Below, piece by piece: positions 17,656 through 25,664 of a stretch of DNA of 64,000 nucleotides (within the stretch, counting starts at the first letter, position 1; each line of letters opens with the position of its first letter). The notes under the pieces were generated by a model, which saw only the letters and a list, made by a program, of their open reading frames with translations, did not search any database and had not been told where the DNA came from. Source of the stretch: Bacillota bacterium (GTDB lineage Bacteria > Bacillota > Clostridia > Acetivibrionales > DSM-1351); contig JAEYHZ010000004.1 of assembly GCA_023409265.1 (NCBI GenBank), positions 62,001 through 126,000 on the forward strand. Reading direction: 5' to 3'. The translations under genes were made by a program, and so were the position numbers.

Positions 17656-17904
17656 CTTGCGTTTTTCAGGGTGCTCATCGTTTGATGAAAGCTAGGAAGA
17701 TGCAGGTACAAGCAAGGGTTTCTGTTTTTTTAATATTTTTATCATTGTAAAACAGAATGGTACATAATTAACTTGACTGCACCTGGTTCCAAATATAGAA
17801 TTATTTGTAAAGGTAAAATTTGTGTTTAGATAATAATTGTGAAAGATAGAGAAGGAGGTAGTTACGTAAAACTAGCATTTTAACAGTATTACGTACCGGT
17901 GAAA

Positions 17905-19500
17905 ATGAAAAATATACGCTTTTTTGTATCCATTTTTATACTTGCCTGTTTTCTGGGACTACTAATAGGCTGCAGTGATACACACAATGTATCGGATAGC
18001 GCAGGCACTTCAATTACAAAGGGCGATGAGGTTTCAGCGAAAAATAATTATTGGCCGGATGACATTTGGAGGGAATCAACGCCTGAAGAGCAGGGTATGG
18101 ATTCAGCGAAGCTGGTAGATATGCTGAAATACATACAGAGTTCAGGTAATGAAATCCACAGCATAGTTTTAATACGGAATGGCTATAAAGTTTTAGATGC
18201 AAATTTTTTTCCTTATAAAAGCAATGTAAAGCATGTAGTAAACTCCTGTACAAAAAGCATAACTTCTACACTTTTTGGCATAGCGGTTGAGGAAGGATTG
18301 GTAAAAAGTGTAGATACAAAATTGCTGGACTATTATAAGGACAGGAGTATTAAAAATATTGATGAAAAGAAGAAGGAGCTTGCACTTAAGCATTTGCTTA
18401 CCATGACGGCAGGCTTTGATTGGAGTGAAAATGGTTCCTACGATTCTAACGATTCCTGGATACAAATGCGTAACAGCCCAGACCCTGTTCAATTCATTTT
18501 AGATAGTCAAGTTAAAGAGACTCCCGGAACTTCATTTTATTATAATACAGGTGCTACCCATCTGATTTCCTCTATCATTAACAATGTGACAGGTCAAAAA
18601 ACAGCTGATTATGCTGCACAAAAGCTTTTTGGACCTATAGGAATAAAGGATTTTTATTGGCAGGAGGATCAGCAAGGAATAAATATTGGAGGAGCAGGGT
18701 TATTCATGACTCCTCAGGATATGGCCAGGTTTGGATATTTGTTTCTGCAAAACGGGGTCTGGAAGGAAAAGCAGGTTGTCCCCGAGAATTGGATAAAGCA
18801 GGCTGTTTCCAAGAAAACGGACACTCCAAGTGGACTGGCAGGCCACTATGGCTATGGATATCAATGGTGGATGAACAACTTTGGAGGTTATTCTGCCAGG
18901 GGATATGGGGGACAATATATCTTTGTACTGCCTGATTACAACGTTGTAGCTGTATTTACCGGTGCACTTCAGGGGAGTAATTTTTTTCTCCCTGAAAATT
19001 TAGTGGAAAGCTTTATAATTGCATCCTTAAAGTCCACAGAATCCAGAAATGAAAATTCAGATTCATTTATAGAACTTGAAAGCTTATTGAAGAATATCCA
19101 GGAGGCTCCCAAATCTGAAAGGATTCCGGATTTGCCAGCCATAGTCAAGAATGTGTCAGGGAAGTTGATTAGTATGGAAAATGGGGATGAGATATATCTT
19201 TCCTTTCCAAATGGTACTAATGCTGAGTTTCGTCACGGCCCCAGCAACAATATAACAATAGGTCTGGATAATGTGTACAGGCTTTCTGATGCGGGCAGAT
19301 ATTGGCCTCTGCCCGATCATAATCTGGTGGCAGCAAAAGGTTATTGGAAGGATGAAAAAAGCTTCATCATAAAATTACTTTCACTTCATGAAATGGATGA
19401 GCTGACCTATACCTTAACTTTTGAAAAAAACCTTGTTAATTTGGTTTTTGAATCCCGCCAGGGTGGAGAATTAATGAGAACCAAGGGAGAGATAAAGTAA
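17905..19500 (+). CDS. Lipoprotein serine hydrolase, class C beta-lactamase/penicillin-binding protein family
   Basis: 531 residues from the ATG at 17905 (GTG at 17899 also possible). A signal peptide ends in the lipobox LLIGC, so it is probably anchored on the outer membrane face. The beta-lactamase-fold domain (about 55-385) has SxxK as SCTKS near residue 113 and YxN as YYN in FYYNTGATH near 212, followed by a C-terminal domain of about 140 residues. The family includes AmpC-like enzymes, D-aminopeptidases and esterases; many act on D-amino-acid or ester substrates, not antibiotics. There is no near ribosome site, although AAGGAGG lies 47 bases upstream. Confidence 0.85.
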   Translation: MKNIRFFVSIFILACFLGLLIGCSDTHNVSDSAGTSITKGDEVSAKNNYWPDDIWRESTPEEQGMDSAKLVDMLKYIQSSGNEIHSIVLIRNGYKVLDANFFPYKSNVKHVVNSCTKSITSTLFGIAVEEGLVKSVDTKLLDYYKDRSIKNIDEKKKELALKHLLTMTAGFDWSENGSYDSNDSWIQMRNSPDPVQFILDSQVKETPGTSFYYNTGATHLISSIINNVTGQKTADYAAQKLFGPIGIKDFYWQEDQQGINIGGAGLFMTPQDMARFGYLFLQNGVWKEKQVVPENWIKQAVSKKTDTPSGLAGHYGYGYQWWMNNFGGYSARGYGGQYIFVLPDYNVVAVFTGALQGSNFFLPENLVESFIIASLKSTESRNENSDSFIELESLLKNIQEAPKSERIPDLPAIVKNVSGKLISMENGDEIYLSFPNGTNAEFRHGPSNNITIGLDNVYRLSDAGRYWPLPDHNLVAAKGYWKDEKSFIIKLLSLHEMDELTYTLTFEKNLVNLVFESRQGGELMRTKGEIK

Positions 19501-19588
19501 AAACATAGGCTCTGCAAATAGATCCTGAAAATATATCCCGAAAATTAAGTGTCTTCCAATACCGGGAGGAGTATATCGCAACTTCTTT

Positions 19589-20047
19589 TCATTCATCCTC
19601 TTTTAAAAGTCTTTTGGCCTGATCCAGCATAGTTTCATTTATAACCTTATAGCCTGCCTCTCTAAGGAGCTGTACAGCTCTGCCCTGACCCTCGATTTTA
19701 GTATCTGTGAAAGTGCCGTCATAGATGTACTTGCTGCCGCAGGAGGGGCTATCCTCCTTCATTATGGCAAAAGCAATGTCGTTATCCCTTGCAAGTCTTA
19801 CAGCCTCCAAAGCTCCTGTTTCATACTCCGCTGTAACATCAAACCCTGTACATGCCAGTACTTTATCACCAACTCGCTGTGAATCGGGACGCGGTGTCGG
19901 CAGCCCTCCAAAAACTTCGGGACAGACTGGGATCAACCTGCCTTCTGCCTTCCAGGTCAAAAATCTTTCATCCAGACAAGGTATATCACCGTCGTCGTAT
20001 CGGCAGTGCCAGCCATAGAGGCAGCCGCTGACCAAAATTTTCTTCAT
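19589..20047 (-). CDS. DUF523 family protein (YbbK-like)
   Basis: 152 residues. Conserved family features are visible: VSGCLYGWHCRYDG-like N-terminus with two Cys, RLIPVCPEVFGGLPTPR, and KEDSPSCGSKYIYDGTF. The conserved cysteines suggest a metal or sulfur function, but the family has no established role. It is the last gene on the minus strand next to the pyrimidine transporter genes and is 75 bases downstream of the substrate-binding protein, so it could be the end of that operon. Confidence 0.9.
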   Translation of the reverse strand: MKKILVSGCLYGWHCRYDDGDIPCLDERFLTWKAEGRLIPVCPEVFGGLPTPRPDSQRVGDKVLACTGFDVTAEYETGALEAVRLARDNDIAFAIMKEDSPSCGSKYIYDGTFTDTKIEGQGRAVQLLREAGYKVINETMLDQAKRLLKEDE

Positions 20048-20122
20048 GCCAACCTCCCATCTATGCGCGGGACTATATTGTCAATTGTTTCTTTTAAAGT
20101 CCCGCACAGTTAGTTATTTGAA

Positions 20123-21223
20123 TTATTTGGATACAGCCTGTTCCCAATATTTAGAGTTTACACATTTGGATATATCAGCAGCCTTTGTAAGCAAACCGTA
20201 TTTCAAAGCATAATCGGCAGTCTGCTGAATTGCTTTTGTATCAATAGAGCCGATTTTGTCTGCGTCAAAGCCTTCGGGAACTACCAGTTTTGCAACCTCC
20301 TTAGCCATATATATCTGATGTTCAAGAGATACGCTCTTGTCTACATTGTATACTATATTTCCTGCAGCCTCAGGATCTTTGCATGCATCCTGCCAGCCTT
20401 TTATAGATGCTTTTAAAAATCGTACAAAGACATCTTCATTTTTTGCAAGCCATTCACTGTTTACAAATAAGCAGTCTTCAAGCATTGCCACGTTATTTTC
20501 ATTCATATCCAGTTTGTTTAAGTCTGTTTCTTTAATACCTGATTCAAGTAATAGACCATATTCGTTATAAGTCATGGCTGATGCAGCATCTATTTCATCA
20601 TTAACAAGCTGATCCATTGTGTAGTCCTGCTGAACAAGCTTCAGATCCTTTTCTCTGTCAAGTCCTGCTGATTCAATCATTGCATATAATTCATACTCAT
20701 TACCGCCAAACCATGAACCTACTTTCTTTCCTTTGAGATCAGCAGGTGTCTTGATTCCTGCGCTGGCCTTTGAAACTAAAAGGAGAGCACTTTTCTGGAA
20801 GATCTGAGCTGCTTCAACAAGCCCCCAGCCCTGATCCTGATATTTCATCAAACTGGAAACCCAGGTAACACCGATGTCTGCAACACCGTTATAAACCTGC
20901 TGCTCAGGAATGATATCACTTCCGCCGGGAAGGATTTCAATATCGATACCCTGTTCTTTATAGTATCCCTTTTCCTTTGCTACATAGTAGCCCATAAACT
21001 GTGACTGAGGAAGCCACTTGAGCTGTAAGGTGATTTTGTCCGATTCACCGCTTGGAGTTGTGCTGCCTTCACTGGTGCTTGAGTTTGCAGTATCAGTTGA
21101 ACCGCTGGCTGCAGTACTTGTGCTTGCAGTGGATGTTGAGGCTTCCTCACTACTGCCGCATCCTGCAAGAGCAAAGCTTAATAATAATACAATACTAAGA
21201 AATACTGATAAATATCTTTTCAT
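20123..21223 (-). CDS. ABC transporter substrate-binding lipoprotein, NMT1/SsuA/ThiY type
   Basis: 366 residues from the complement ATG at 21223, which has GAGGAG upstream. The lipobox LAGC follows a hydrophobic signal. Then comes an acidic Ser/Thr linker and an NMT1-like domain: ITLQLKWLPQSQFMGYYVAKEKGYYKEQGIDIEILPGG is the classic start for carriers of thiamin precursors, pyrimidines, sulfonates and riboflavin. It is encoded after two permeases and an ATPase and stands opposite the dihydropyrimidinase and dihydropyrimidine dehydrogenase genes, so a pyrimidine or hydantoin-like ligand is the best guess. Taurine or a hydroxymethylpyrimidine cannot be excluded. Confidence 0.9.
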   Translation of the reverse strand: MKRYLSVFLSIVLLLSFALAGCGSSEEASTSTASTSTAASGSTDTANSSTSEGSTTPSGESDKITLQLKWLPQSQFMGYYVAKEKGYYKEQGIDIEILPGGSDIIPEQQVYNGVADIGVTWVSSLMKYQDQGWGLVEAAQIFQKSALLLVSKASAGIKTPADLKGKKVGSWFGGNEYELYAMIESAGLDREKDLKLVQQDYTMDQLVNDEIDAASAMTYNEYGLLLESGIKETDLNKLDMNENNVAMLEDCLFVNSEWLAKNEDVFVRFLKASIKGWQDACKDPEAAGNIVYNVDKSVSLEHQIYMAKEVAKLVVPEGFDADKIGSIDTKAIQQTADYALKYGLLTKAADISKCVNSKYWEQAVSK

Positions 21224-21253
21224 TTTTCTCTCCTCTTTTCTTTTCATAAATTT

Positions 21254-22030
21254 TTATTTTATTCTTTGTGAAGCGTGCCATTTAACGGCACGACGTTCTA
21301 CCATGGATATAATCAGGTACAATATAATACCTGCGATGGCAGCAATGGTTATGTAGGACCAACCCATTGCCATCTCCGCTTTTCGGAGATTATCCTTTAT
21401 TCCGAAGCCCAGACCTGAAGTTGAAGTAGCGAAATATTCACTGACTATGGCTGCAATCATTGAAGATGTAATATTTATTTTCAGTGCAGTAAATACACTG
21501 GGGAGACAGTTTGGTAAACGAAGTCTTACAAATACGGTTCTTCTGTTTGCTGCATATGATTTCATAAGATCCAGGGAAAAAGGCTTCAAATCATTCAGAC
21601 CGCGGTATGCATTTATTGCCATAGCCGCCATAGTTACTACAGTGACAACTCCTATCTTCTGTCCCATTCCTGTTGAAAACCAGCGGTTCATGATAGGGGA
21701 AAGTGCTACAATAGGTATTGCATTAAAAGCAGAGACAACTATCAGACCTCCATAACCCCATTTAGGGAATATTGTTGCGACTACAGCTATCAGGAAACCA
21801 ATGGCCGAGCCGATTATCATACCGATTAATGCACCTGATACAGTAATACCACAGTCTTTTAATGCTTTTGAGATATTCTTTGCCAGTGTAGTTACAATCC
21901 CTGTTGGGACAGGTAATTGGAAGGGTTTTAAATCCAAAAGAGCGTGAAAACCTCCGAACTGCCATATCAGCAGTAAAAGAATTCCGAAGCTTAAAGGCCA
22001 CAGAGTGCCTTTGATTTTATTTGTCATCAA
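21254..22030 (-). CDS. ABC transporter permease (SsuC/ThiX type)
   Basis: 258 residues, about six membrane helices with the EAA-type cytoplasmic loop replaced by the family's NDLKPFSLDLMKSYAANRRTVFVRLRLPNCLPS. It starts with a 4-base ATGA overlap with the upstream permease gene, so the two are coupled and probably form a heterodimer. Confidence 0.92.
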   Translation of the reverse strand: MMTNKIKGTLWPLSFGILLLLIWQFGGFHALLDLKPFQLPVPTGIVTTLAKNISKALKDCGITVSGALIGMIIGSAIGFLIAVVATIFPKWGYGGLIVVSAFNAIPIVALSPIMNRWFSTGMGQKIGVVTVVTMAAMAINAYRGLNDLKPFSLDLMKSYAANRRTVFVRLRLPNCLPSVFTALKINITSSMIAAIVSEYFATSTSGLGFGIKDNLRKAEMAMGWSYITIAAIAGIILYLIISMVERRAVKWHASQRIK

Positions 22031-22815
22031 TCATCACCTGCTTTCATTTTTGTCTCCCTCTGCCAGGGGATTAATATCTTTTCGGCAATGATCACTACAA
22101 AATAGCTGATGATTCCCATTAGTGCACTGGTAACAACGGAAGCCCAGAATATATCCTTGGTCCCGCCGTAAAGGGAGTACAGCAGCTTAACACCGATACC
22201 GTTTTTTGAACCCAGCATATCAACCAGTATGGACGCTGTTACTGAAAGCGGAGCTGCAATTTTCAGACCTGCAAAAAGATAGGGCAGGGAAAAGGGCAGC
22301 ATAAGCTTCAAGTAAATACTTGGCTTTTTAGCAGCATAGGAATACATTAGTTCACGTTTATCCAGATCGACGCTTTTCAGTCCGCTGAGCATATTGGCGG
22401 CTACAGGGAAAAAAGTTATATATGCCGCAATAATTATTCTTGATGCATCCATATTTCTGACAAGGTTGAAGATTATAGGTGCAAGTCCAAGCACCGGAAT
22501 CATCTGTGAAACTATCAAATAAGGAAAAGCTATTTGCTCGGTTATTTTAGAAATACTCATCAGTATTGCAAGAATTATACCTATTGAAGCTCCCAGGGCA
22601 AAACCCGTGGCGGCCTTGGAGAATGTGACTGCGCCGGCTTCTGAAAGCGACTGCCAGTTTTTAATCAGAGTAATTATTACTTCGTGTGGATAGGGGAGCT
22701 TTGAAGCCGCCATCTTGTCGTGAAAAATATTTACAAGAGAATATGCCCCAAGCTCCCAAAGAGCAAATATACCCAAGAACCACACCAGTAATACCAGTGT
22801 TTTATTTTTATTCAT
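22027..22815 (-). CDS. ABC transporter permease (SsuC/ThiX type)
   Basis: 263 residues from the complement ATG at 22815, preceded by GAGGGGG; a longer start inside the ATPase gene lacks a ribosome site. Six helices are visible, with SVDLDKRELMYSYAAKKPSIYLKLMLPFSLPY as the loop that contacts the ATPase. It begins one base after the ATPase stop, overlapping by 4 bases with the second permease. Confidence 0.92.
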   Translation of the reverse strand: MNKNKTLVLLVWFLGIFALWELGAYSLVNIFHDKMAASKLPYPHEVIITLIKNWQSLSEAGAVTFSKAATGFALGASIGIILAILMSISKITEQIAFPYLIVSQMIPVLGLAPIIFNLVRNMDASRIIIAAYITFFPVAANMLSGLKSVDLDKRELMYSYAAKKPSIYLKLMLPFSLPYLFAGLKIAAPLSVTASILVDMLGSKNGIGVKLLYSLYGGTKDIFWASVVTSALMGIISYFVVIIAEKILIPWQRETKMKAGDD

Positions 22816-22816
22816 G

Positions 22817-23587
22817 TCAGACCCCCTCGAAACTGTTCCGTATCTTTGATACCAGTGCGAAGAACTCAGGTGTCTCACGGATTTCTCTTGTCCTTGGACG
22901 GGGTAGATCAATATCTACAACAGCTGAAAGTCTTCCTGGATGTGGAGAAAGCACACAGACTCTGTCTGACAGGAAAACTGATTCAGATATATTATGAGTA
23001 ACAAAGATTACTGTTTTATTTGTTTTACTCCAGATACGCAGTAAATCTTCATTCAGTTTCTCCCTGGTAAATTCATCCAGTGCGGAGAAAGGTTCATCCA
23101 TTAGCAGAATCTCAGGCTGTATTGCAAGTGCTCTGGCTATTCCTACTCTCTGCTGCATTCCGCCGCTGAGCTGGTGTGGATAATGATTTGAGAAATTTGA
23201 TAAACCAACAAGCTCCAGCTGCTTTTCTATACGGTTGTTTTGTTCAGACCTGTTTATTCTCATCATTTCCAATGGAAGTCTTACATTGTTTTTTACTGTT
23301 CTCCAATCATAAAGAACCGGATTTTGAAATACAATTCCGTACTTTTGCTGAAGCCTGGTTTCCTTTGGAGTTTGTCCGCAAACAGTTACATTTCCATGCG
23401 AGGGTTCAAGCAGGTCGGCAATTATTCTGAGGAGTGTGGTTTTACCGCAGCCCGATGGCCCCAGAAGAGAAATGAACTCACCCTTTTGAATGTCGATACT
23501 CACATTATTAAGTGCGTGAACATCATTTCCTTTGTTATCCTTGTAGTACATGCTTACGTTTTCTATTTGAATTTCCGGTGCATACAT
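22817..23587 (-). CDS. ABC transporter ATP-binding protein (SsuB/TauB type)
   Basis: 256 residues from the complement ATG at 23587 with TTGGAGG upstream. Walker A GPSGCGKTT, Q-loop VFQNPVLYDWRTV, signature LSGGMQQRVGIARAL, Walker B ILLMDEPFSALD and switch His in VTHNISE are all present. It powers the importer whose permeases and binding protein follow. First gene of the minus-strand operon; its leader carries a hairpin whose sequence recurs in front of the divergent dihydropyrimidinase gene. Confidence 0.94.
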   Translation of the reverse strand: MYAPEIQIENVSMYYKDNKGNDVHALNNVSIDIQKGEFISLLGPSGCGKTTLLRIIADLLEPSHGNVTVCGQTPKETRLQQKYGIVFQNPVLYDWRTVKNNVRLPLEMMRINRSEQNNRIEKQLELVGLSNFSNHYPHQLSGGMQQRVGIARALAIQPEILLMDEPFSALDEFTREKLNEDLLRIWSKTNKTVIFVTHNISESVFLSDRVCVLSPHPGRLSAVVDIDLPRPRTREIRETPEFFALVSKIRNSFEGV

Positions 23588-23613
23588 ATTATCAACCTCC
23601 AAAATAAAATAAT

Positions 23614-23649
23614 AAGGCACAGAGAAATGTCTTCTCTGCGCCTTTGCAT
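23614..23649 (-). promoter_or_regulatory. Leader hairpin (candidate attenuator) before the ABC operon
   Basis: On the minus strand AAGGCGCAGAGAA pairs with TTCTCTGTGCCTT (one G-U) around a GACAT loop and is followed by ATTATTTTATTTT. The ATPase ribosome site lies about 20 bases further on. The 22 bases of the complement of 23628-23649 recur on the plus strand at 24081-24102 with a single mismatch. Confidence 0.6.
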
Positions 23650-23724
23650 TCATAATAAATATTAAAGTTAAAGTTCTTTAAGCTCTTATACCGTTTTTCA
23701 ATTCTCTTGCCTGTGATGTTTTAC

Positions 23725-23753
23725 ATTGTAAAGCATTATTTCGTTTGTTGCAA
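23725..23753 (-). promoter_or_regulatory. Promoter of the minus-strand ABC operon
   Basis: Minus strand TTGCAA, 17 bases, TACAAT. It gives a leader of about 130 nt holding the hairpin at 23614-23649. Confidence 0.6.
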
Positions 23754-23982
23754 TACTCAAAATGATAACTTAAAGGTTTTTATGCTTTGGATTAAAAACA
23801 TGGAGTTTAGTTGTGCTGGAGGTGAAAAACTTAAATTTTACTTCTTTTTGTCATATATGGAAGGCTTTTAAAGGGAATATTATGGTCAGGTGCAGTTATT
23901 TAAGGTCTTTTCAGCATAATTAAACAGATTTTACTATGATGTATGTCCATAAAAAAAATGCGTAAAAAGTTATATTACATGT

Positions 23983-24011
23983 TTGACTTTTGGATTTTTC
24001 CGTGCTAAAAT
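23983..24011 (+). promoter_or_regulatory. Promoter of the dihydropyrimidinase operon
   Basis: TTGACT, 17 bases, TAAAAT. The transcript would have a 260-nt leader containing the attenuator at 24084-24124. Confidence 0.6.
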
Positions 24012-24080
24012 ACAAAACAATTAAACAATCATACTGGTAATACAAAATACTTTAAATGAATTTAATAATAACATAAACTG

Positions 24081-24124
24081 ATGCAAAGGCGCAGAGGAGA
24101 CAAATCCTTGCGCCTTTGTTTTTT
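24081..24124 (+). terminator. Leader terminator (candidate attenuator) before the dihydropyrimidinase gene
   Basis: CAAAGGCGCA (24084-24093) pairs perfectly with TGCGCCTTTG (24109-24118) and is followed by TTTTTT. It sits between the promoter and the gene, so read-through must be controlled or partial. Its first 22 bases are repeated in the divergent leader. The 150 bases from here to the ATG contain no other element I can name. Confidence 0.7.
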
Positions 24125-24278
24125 ATTGTAAAGGTGTAACTCTTATACCTATCTAAAGGTCACCTGGTTGACTTTCCGGCAAAGACGCCGTTTTAGGCTT
24201 CATTCAGAATCCGTTTTCAAAATCACTTATTCCAATATGTATATATGCGTGTAGAACCACGTGACAGGAGGTAAAAAT

Positions 24279-25646
24279 ATGGACTTAATCATTAAGAACG
24301 GTACAATCATTACTCCCATCGAAAGCTATGAGGCAGATATAGCTGTTAGGGACGGAAAAATTGCATTGATAGGAAAGGGCTTTCCTGAAGTAAACGCAAA
24401 AGTGGTTGATGCATCAGGGAAACTGGTTCTGCCGGGTGCCATTGATGTGCATACACATCTGGCAATGCCTTTTGGAGGAACTGTATCAGCCGACGGCTAT
24501 CTCGCAGGCACCCGGGCTGCAGCCTGCGGAGGTACCACAACAGTTTTTGACTATGCCATCCAGAAAAAAGGTCAGGGAATAGTTGAAACTGTTGAAGCCC
24601 GCCGTAAAATGGCTGAACCCGAGGTCTGTGTCGATATTGCCTTCCACTGTGCAATCACAGATCTGGCAGACGGCGCGCTTCTGAATGAATTCGAGGCAGC
24701 AGTGGAGTACGGTGTTCCCAGCTTCAAATGTTTTATGGTTTATAAAAAGGAAGGAATGATGGTGGACGACGGAACACTTGCCAGAATTCTTTTGAAATCA
24801 AAGGAAACTGGGGTACTTACAAATGTTCACGCTGAAAATCCCGACCTGATAGATATAAGAATTGCGGAGTTTCTTGCGCAGGGAAAAACCTCAGCCTGGT
24901 ACCACTACATGAGCCGTCCCGAATTTGTTGAGGCTGAAGCTGACAATCGTGCAATTCACTGGGCAAAGTCACTCAATGCTCCATTATATATAGTACATCT
25001 TGCCAACAGGGAGGGTGTAGAGGCTGTTACAAAAGCCCGTGATGAAGGCTATGAGGTTTATGCAGAAACCTGTCCCCAGTATCTGCACTTTACAAGTGAC
25101 GTATATAGAAGGGAAGACGGACGCAATTTTGTCTGCTCACCGCCTGTTAAGGGTACTGAAAGCCGGGATGCACTTTGGGCTGCAATAAGAAGAGGCGATA
25201 TATCAACTGTTGCTACCGATCACTGTCCGTTCCAGAGCTATGAAAAGGACTGGGGTAAGGATAATTTCACCAAAATACCCAACGGCTGTGCCGGTATTGA
25301 AAATATGTATCCTTATATGCTTTCAGCAGCAAATGAAGGGAAAATAACTTTTAACAAGGCGGTCGAAGTATGTGCCGCAAATCCTGCAAAAATATTCGGC
25401 TGTCCCGGTAAGGGCACACTCACTCCCGGAGCCGATGCGGATATTGTCATATACGATCCAAACAAGAATTTTATAATTAAATGTGACAACATGCATTCCG
25501 ACTATGACCATACAATATGGGAAGGTGTTTCACTTCACGGTTATCCTGTTCAGACCTATTCAAGGGGAAGACTTGTATATGATAACGGTGATTTTGTAGG
25601 TGAGCCCGGCTGGGGAAAATTTGTCAGGCGTGCTGGCAGAAAATAA
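24279..25646 (+). CDS. Dihydropyrimidinase / D-hydantoinase
   Basis: 455 residues from ATG 24279 with AGGAGG 6 bases upstream. It opens the ring of 5,6-dihydrouracil or dihydrothymine (or hydantoins) to N-carbamoyl-beta-amino acids. The amidohydrolase barrel shows the metal motif DVHTHL (residues near 58), the carbamylated Lys in SFKCFMVYKKEG (near 150), metal-binding His in NVHAEN and IVHLAN, and the Asp of ATDHCPF. Length and motifs favour dihydropyrimidinase over allantoinase or dihydroorotase. The next gene encodes a dihydropyrimidine dehydrogenase, which supplies the substrate. A third-step beta-ureidopropionase is not in the window. Confidence 0.9.
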   Translation: MDLIIKNGTIITPIESYEADIAVRDGKIALIGKGFPEVNAKVVDASGKLVLPGAIDVHTHLAMPFGGTVSADGYLAGTRAAACGGTTTVFDYAIQKKGQGIVETVEARRKMAEPEVCVDIAFHCAITDLADGALLNEFEAAVEYGVPSFKCFMVYKKEGMMVDDGTLARILLKSKETGVLTNVHAENPDLIDIRIAEFLAQGKTSAWYHYMSRPEFVEAEADNRAIHWAKSLNAPLYIVHLANREGVEAVTKARDEGYEVYAETCPQYLHFTSDVYRREDGRNFVCSPPVKGTESRDALWAAIRRGDISTVATDHCPFQSYEKDWGKDNFTKIPNGCAGIENMYPYMLSAANEGKITFNKAVEVCAANPAKIFGCPGKGTLTPGADADIVIYDPNKNFIIKCDNMHSDYDHTIWEGVSLHGYPVQTYSRGRLVYDNGDFVGEPGWGKFVRRAGRK

Positions 25647-25664
25647 AGAAAGGAGTTGGTTGGT

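Noticed and set aside
17852..17904. Short leader peptide from AAGGAGG at 17852
   Set aside because: No start codon at the right distance gives more than a few codons.
17905..19500. AmpC-type antibiotic resistance
   Set aside because: The fold is broad and includes esterases and peptidases; lipoprotein members are rarely lactamases, so only the family is stated.
20123..23587. Thiamin-precursor (ThiXYZ) transporter
   Set aside because: No TPP riboswitch or thi gene is near; the locus holds pyrimidine genes instead.
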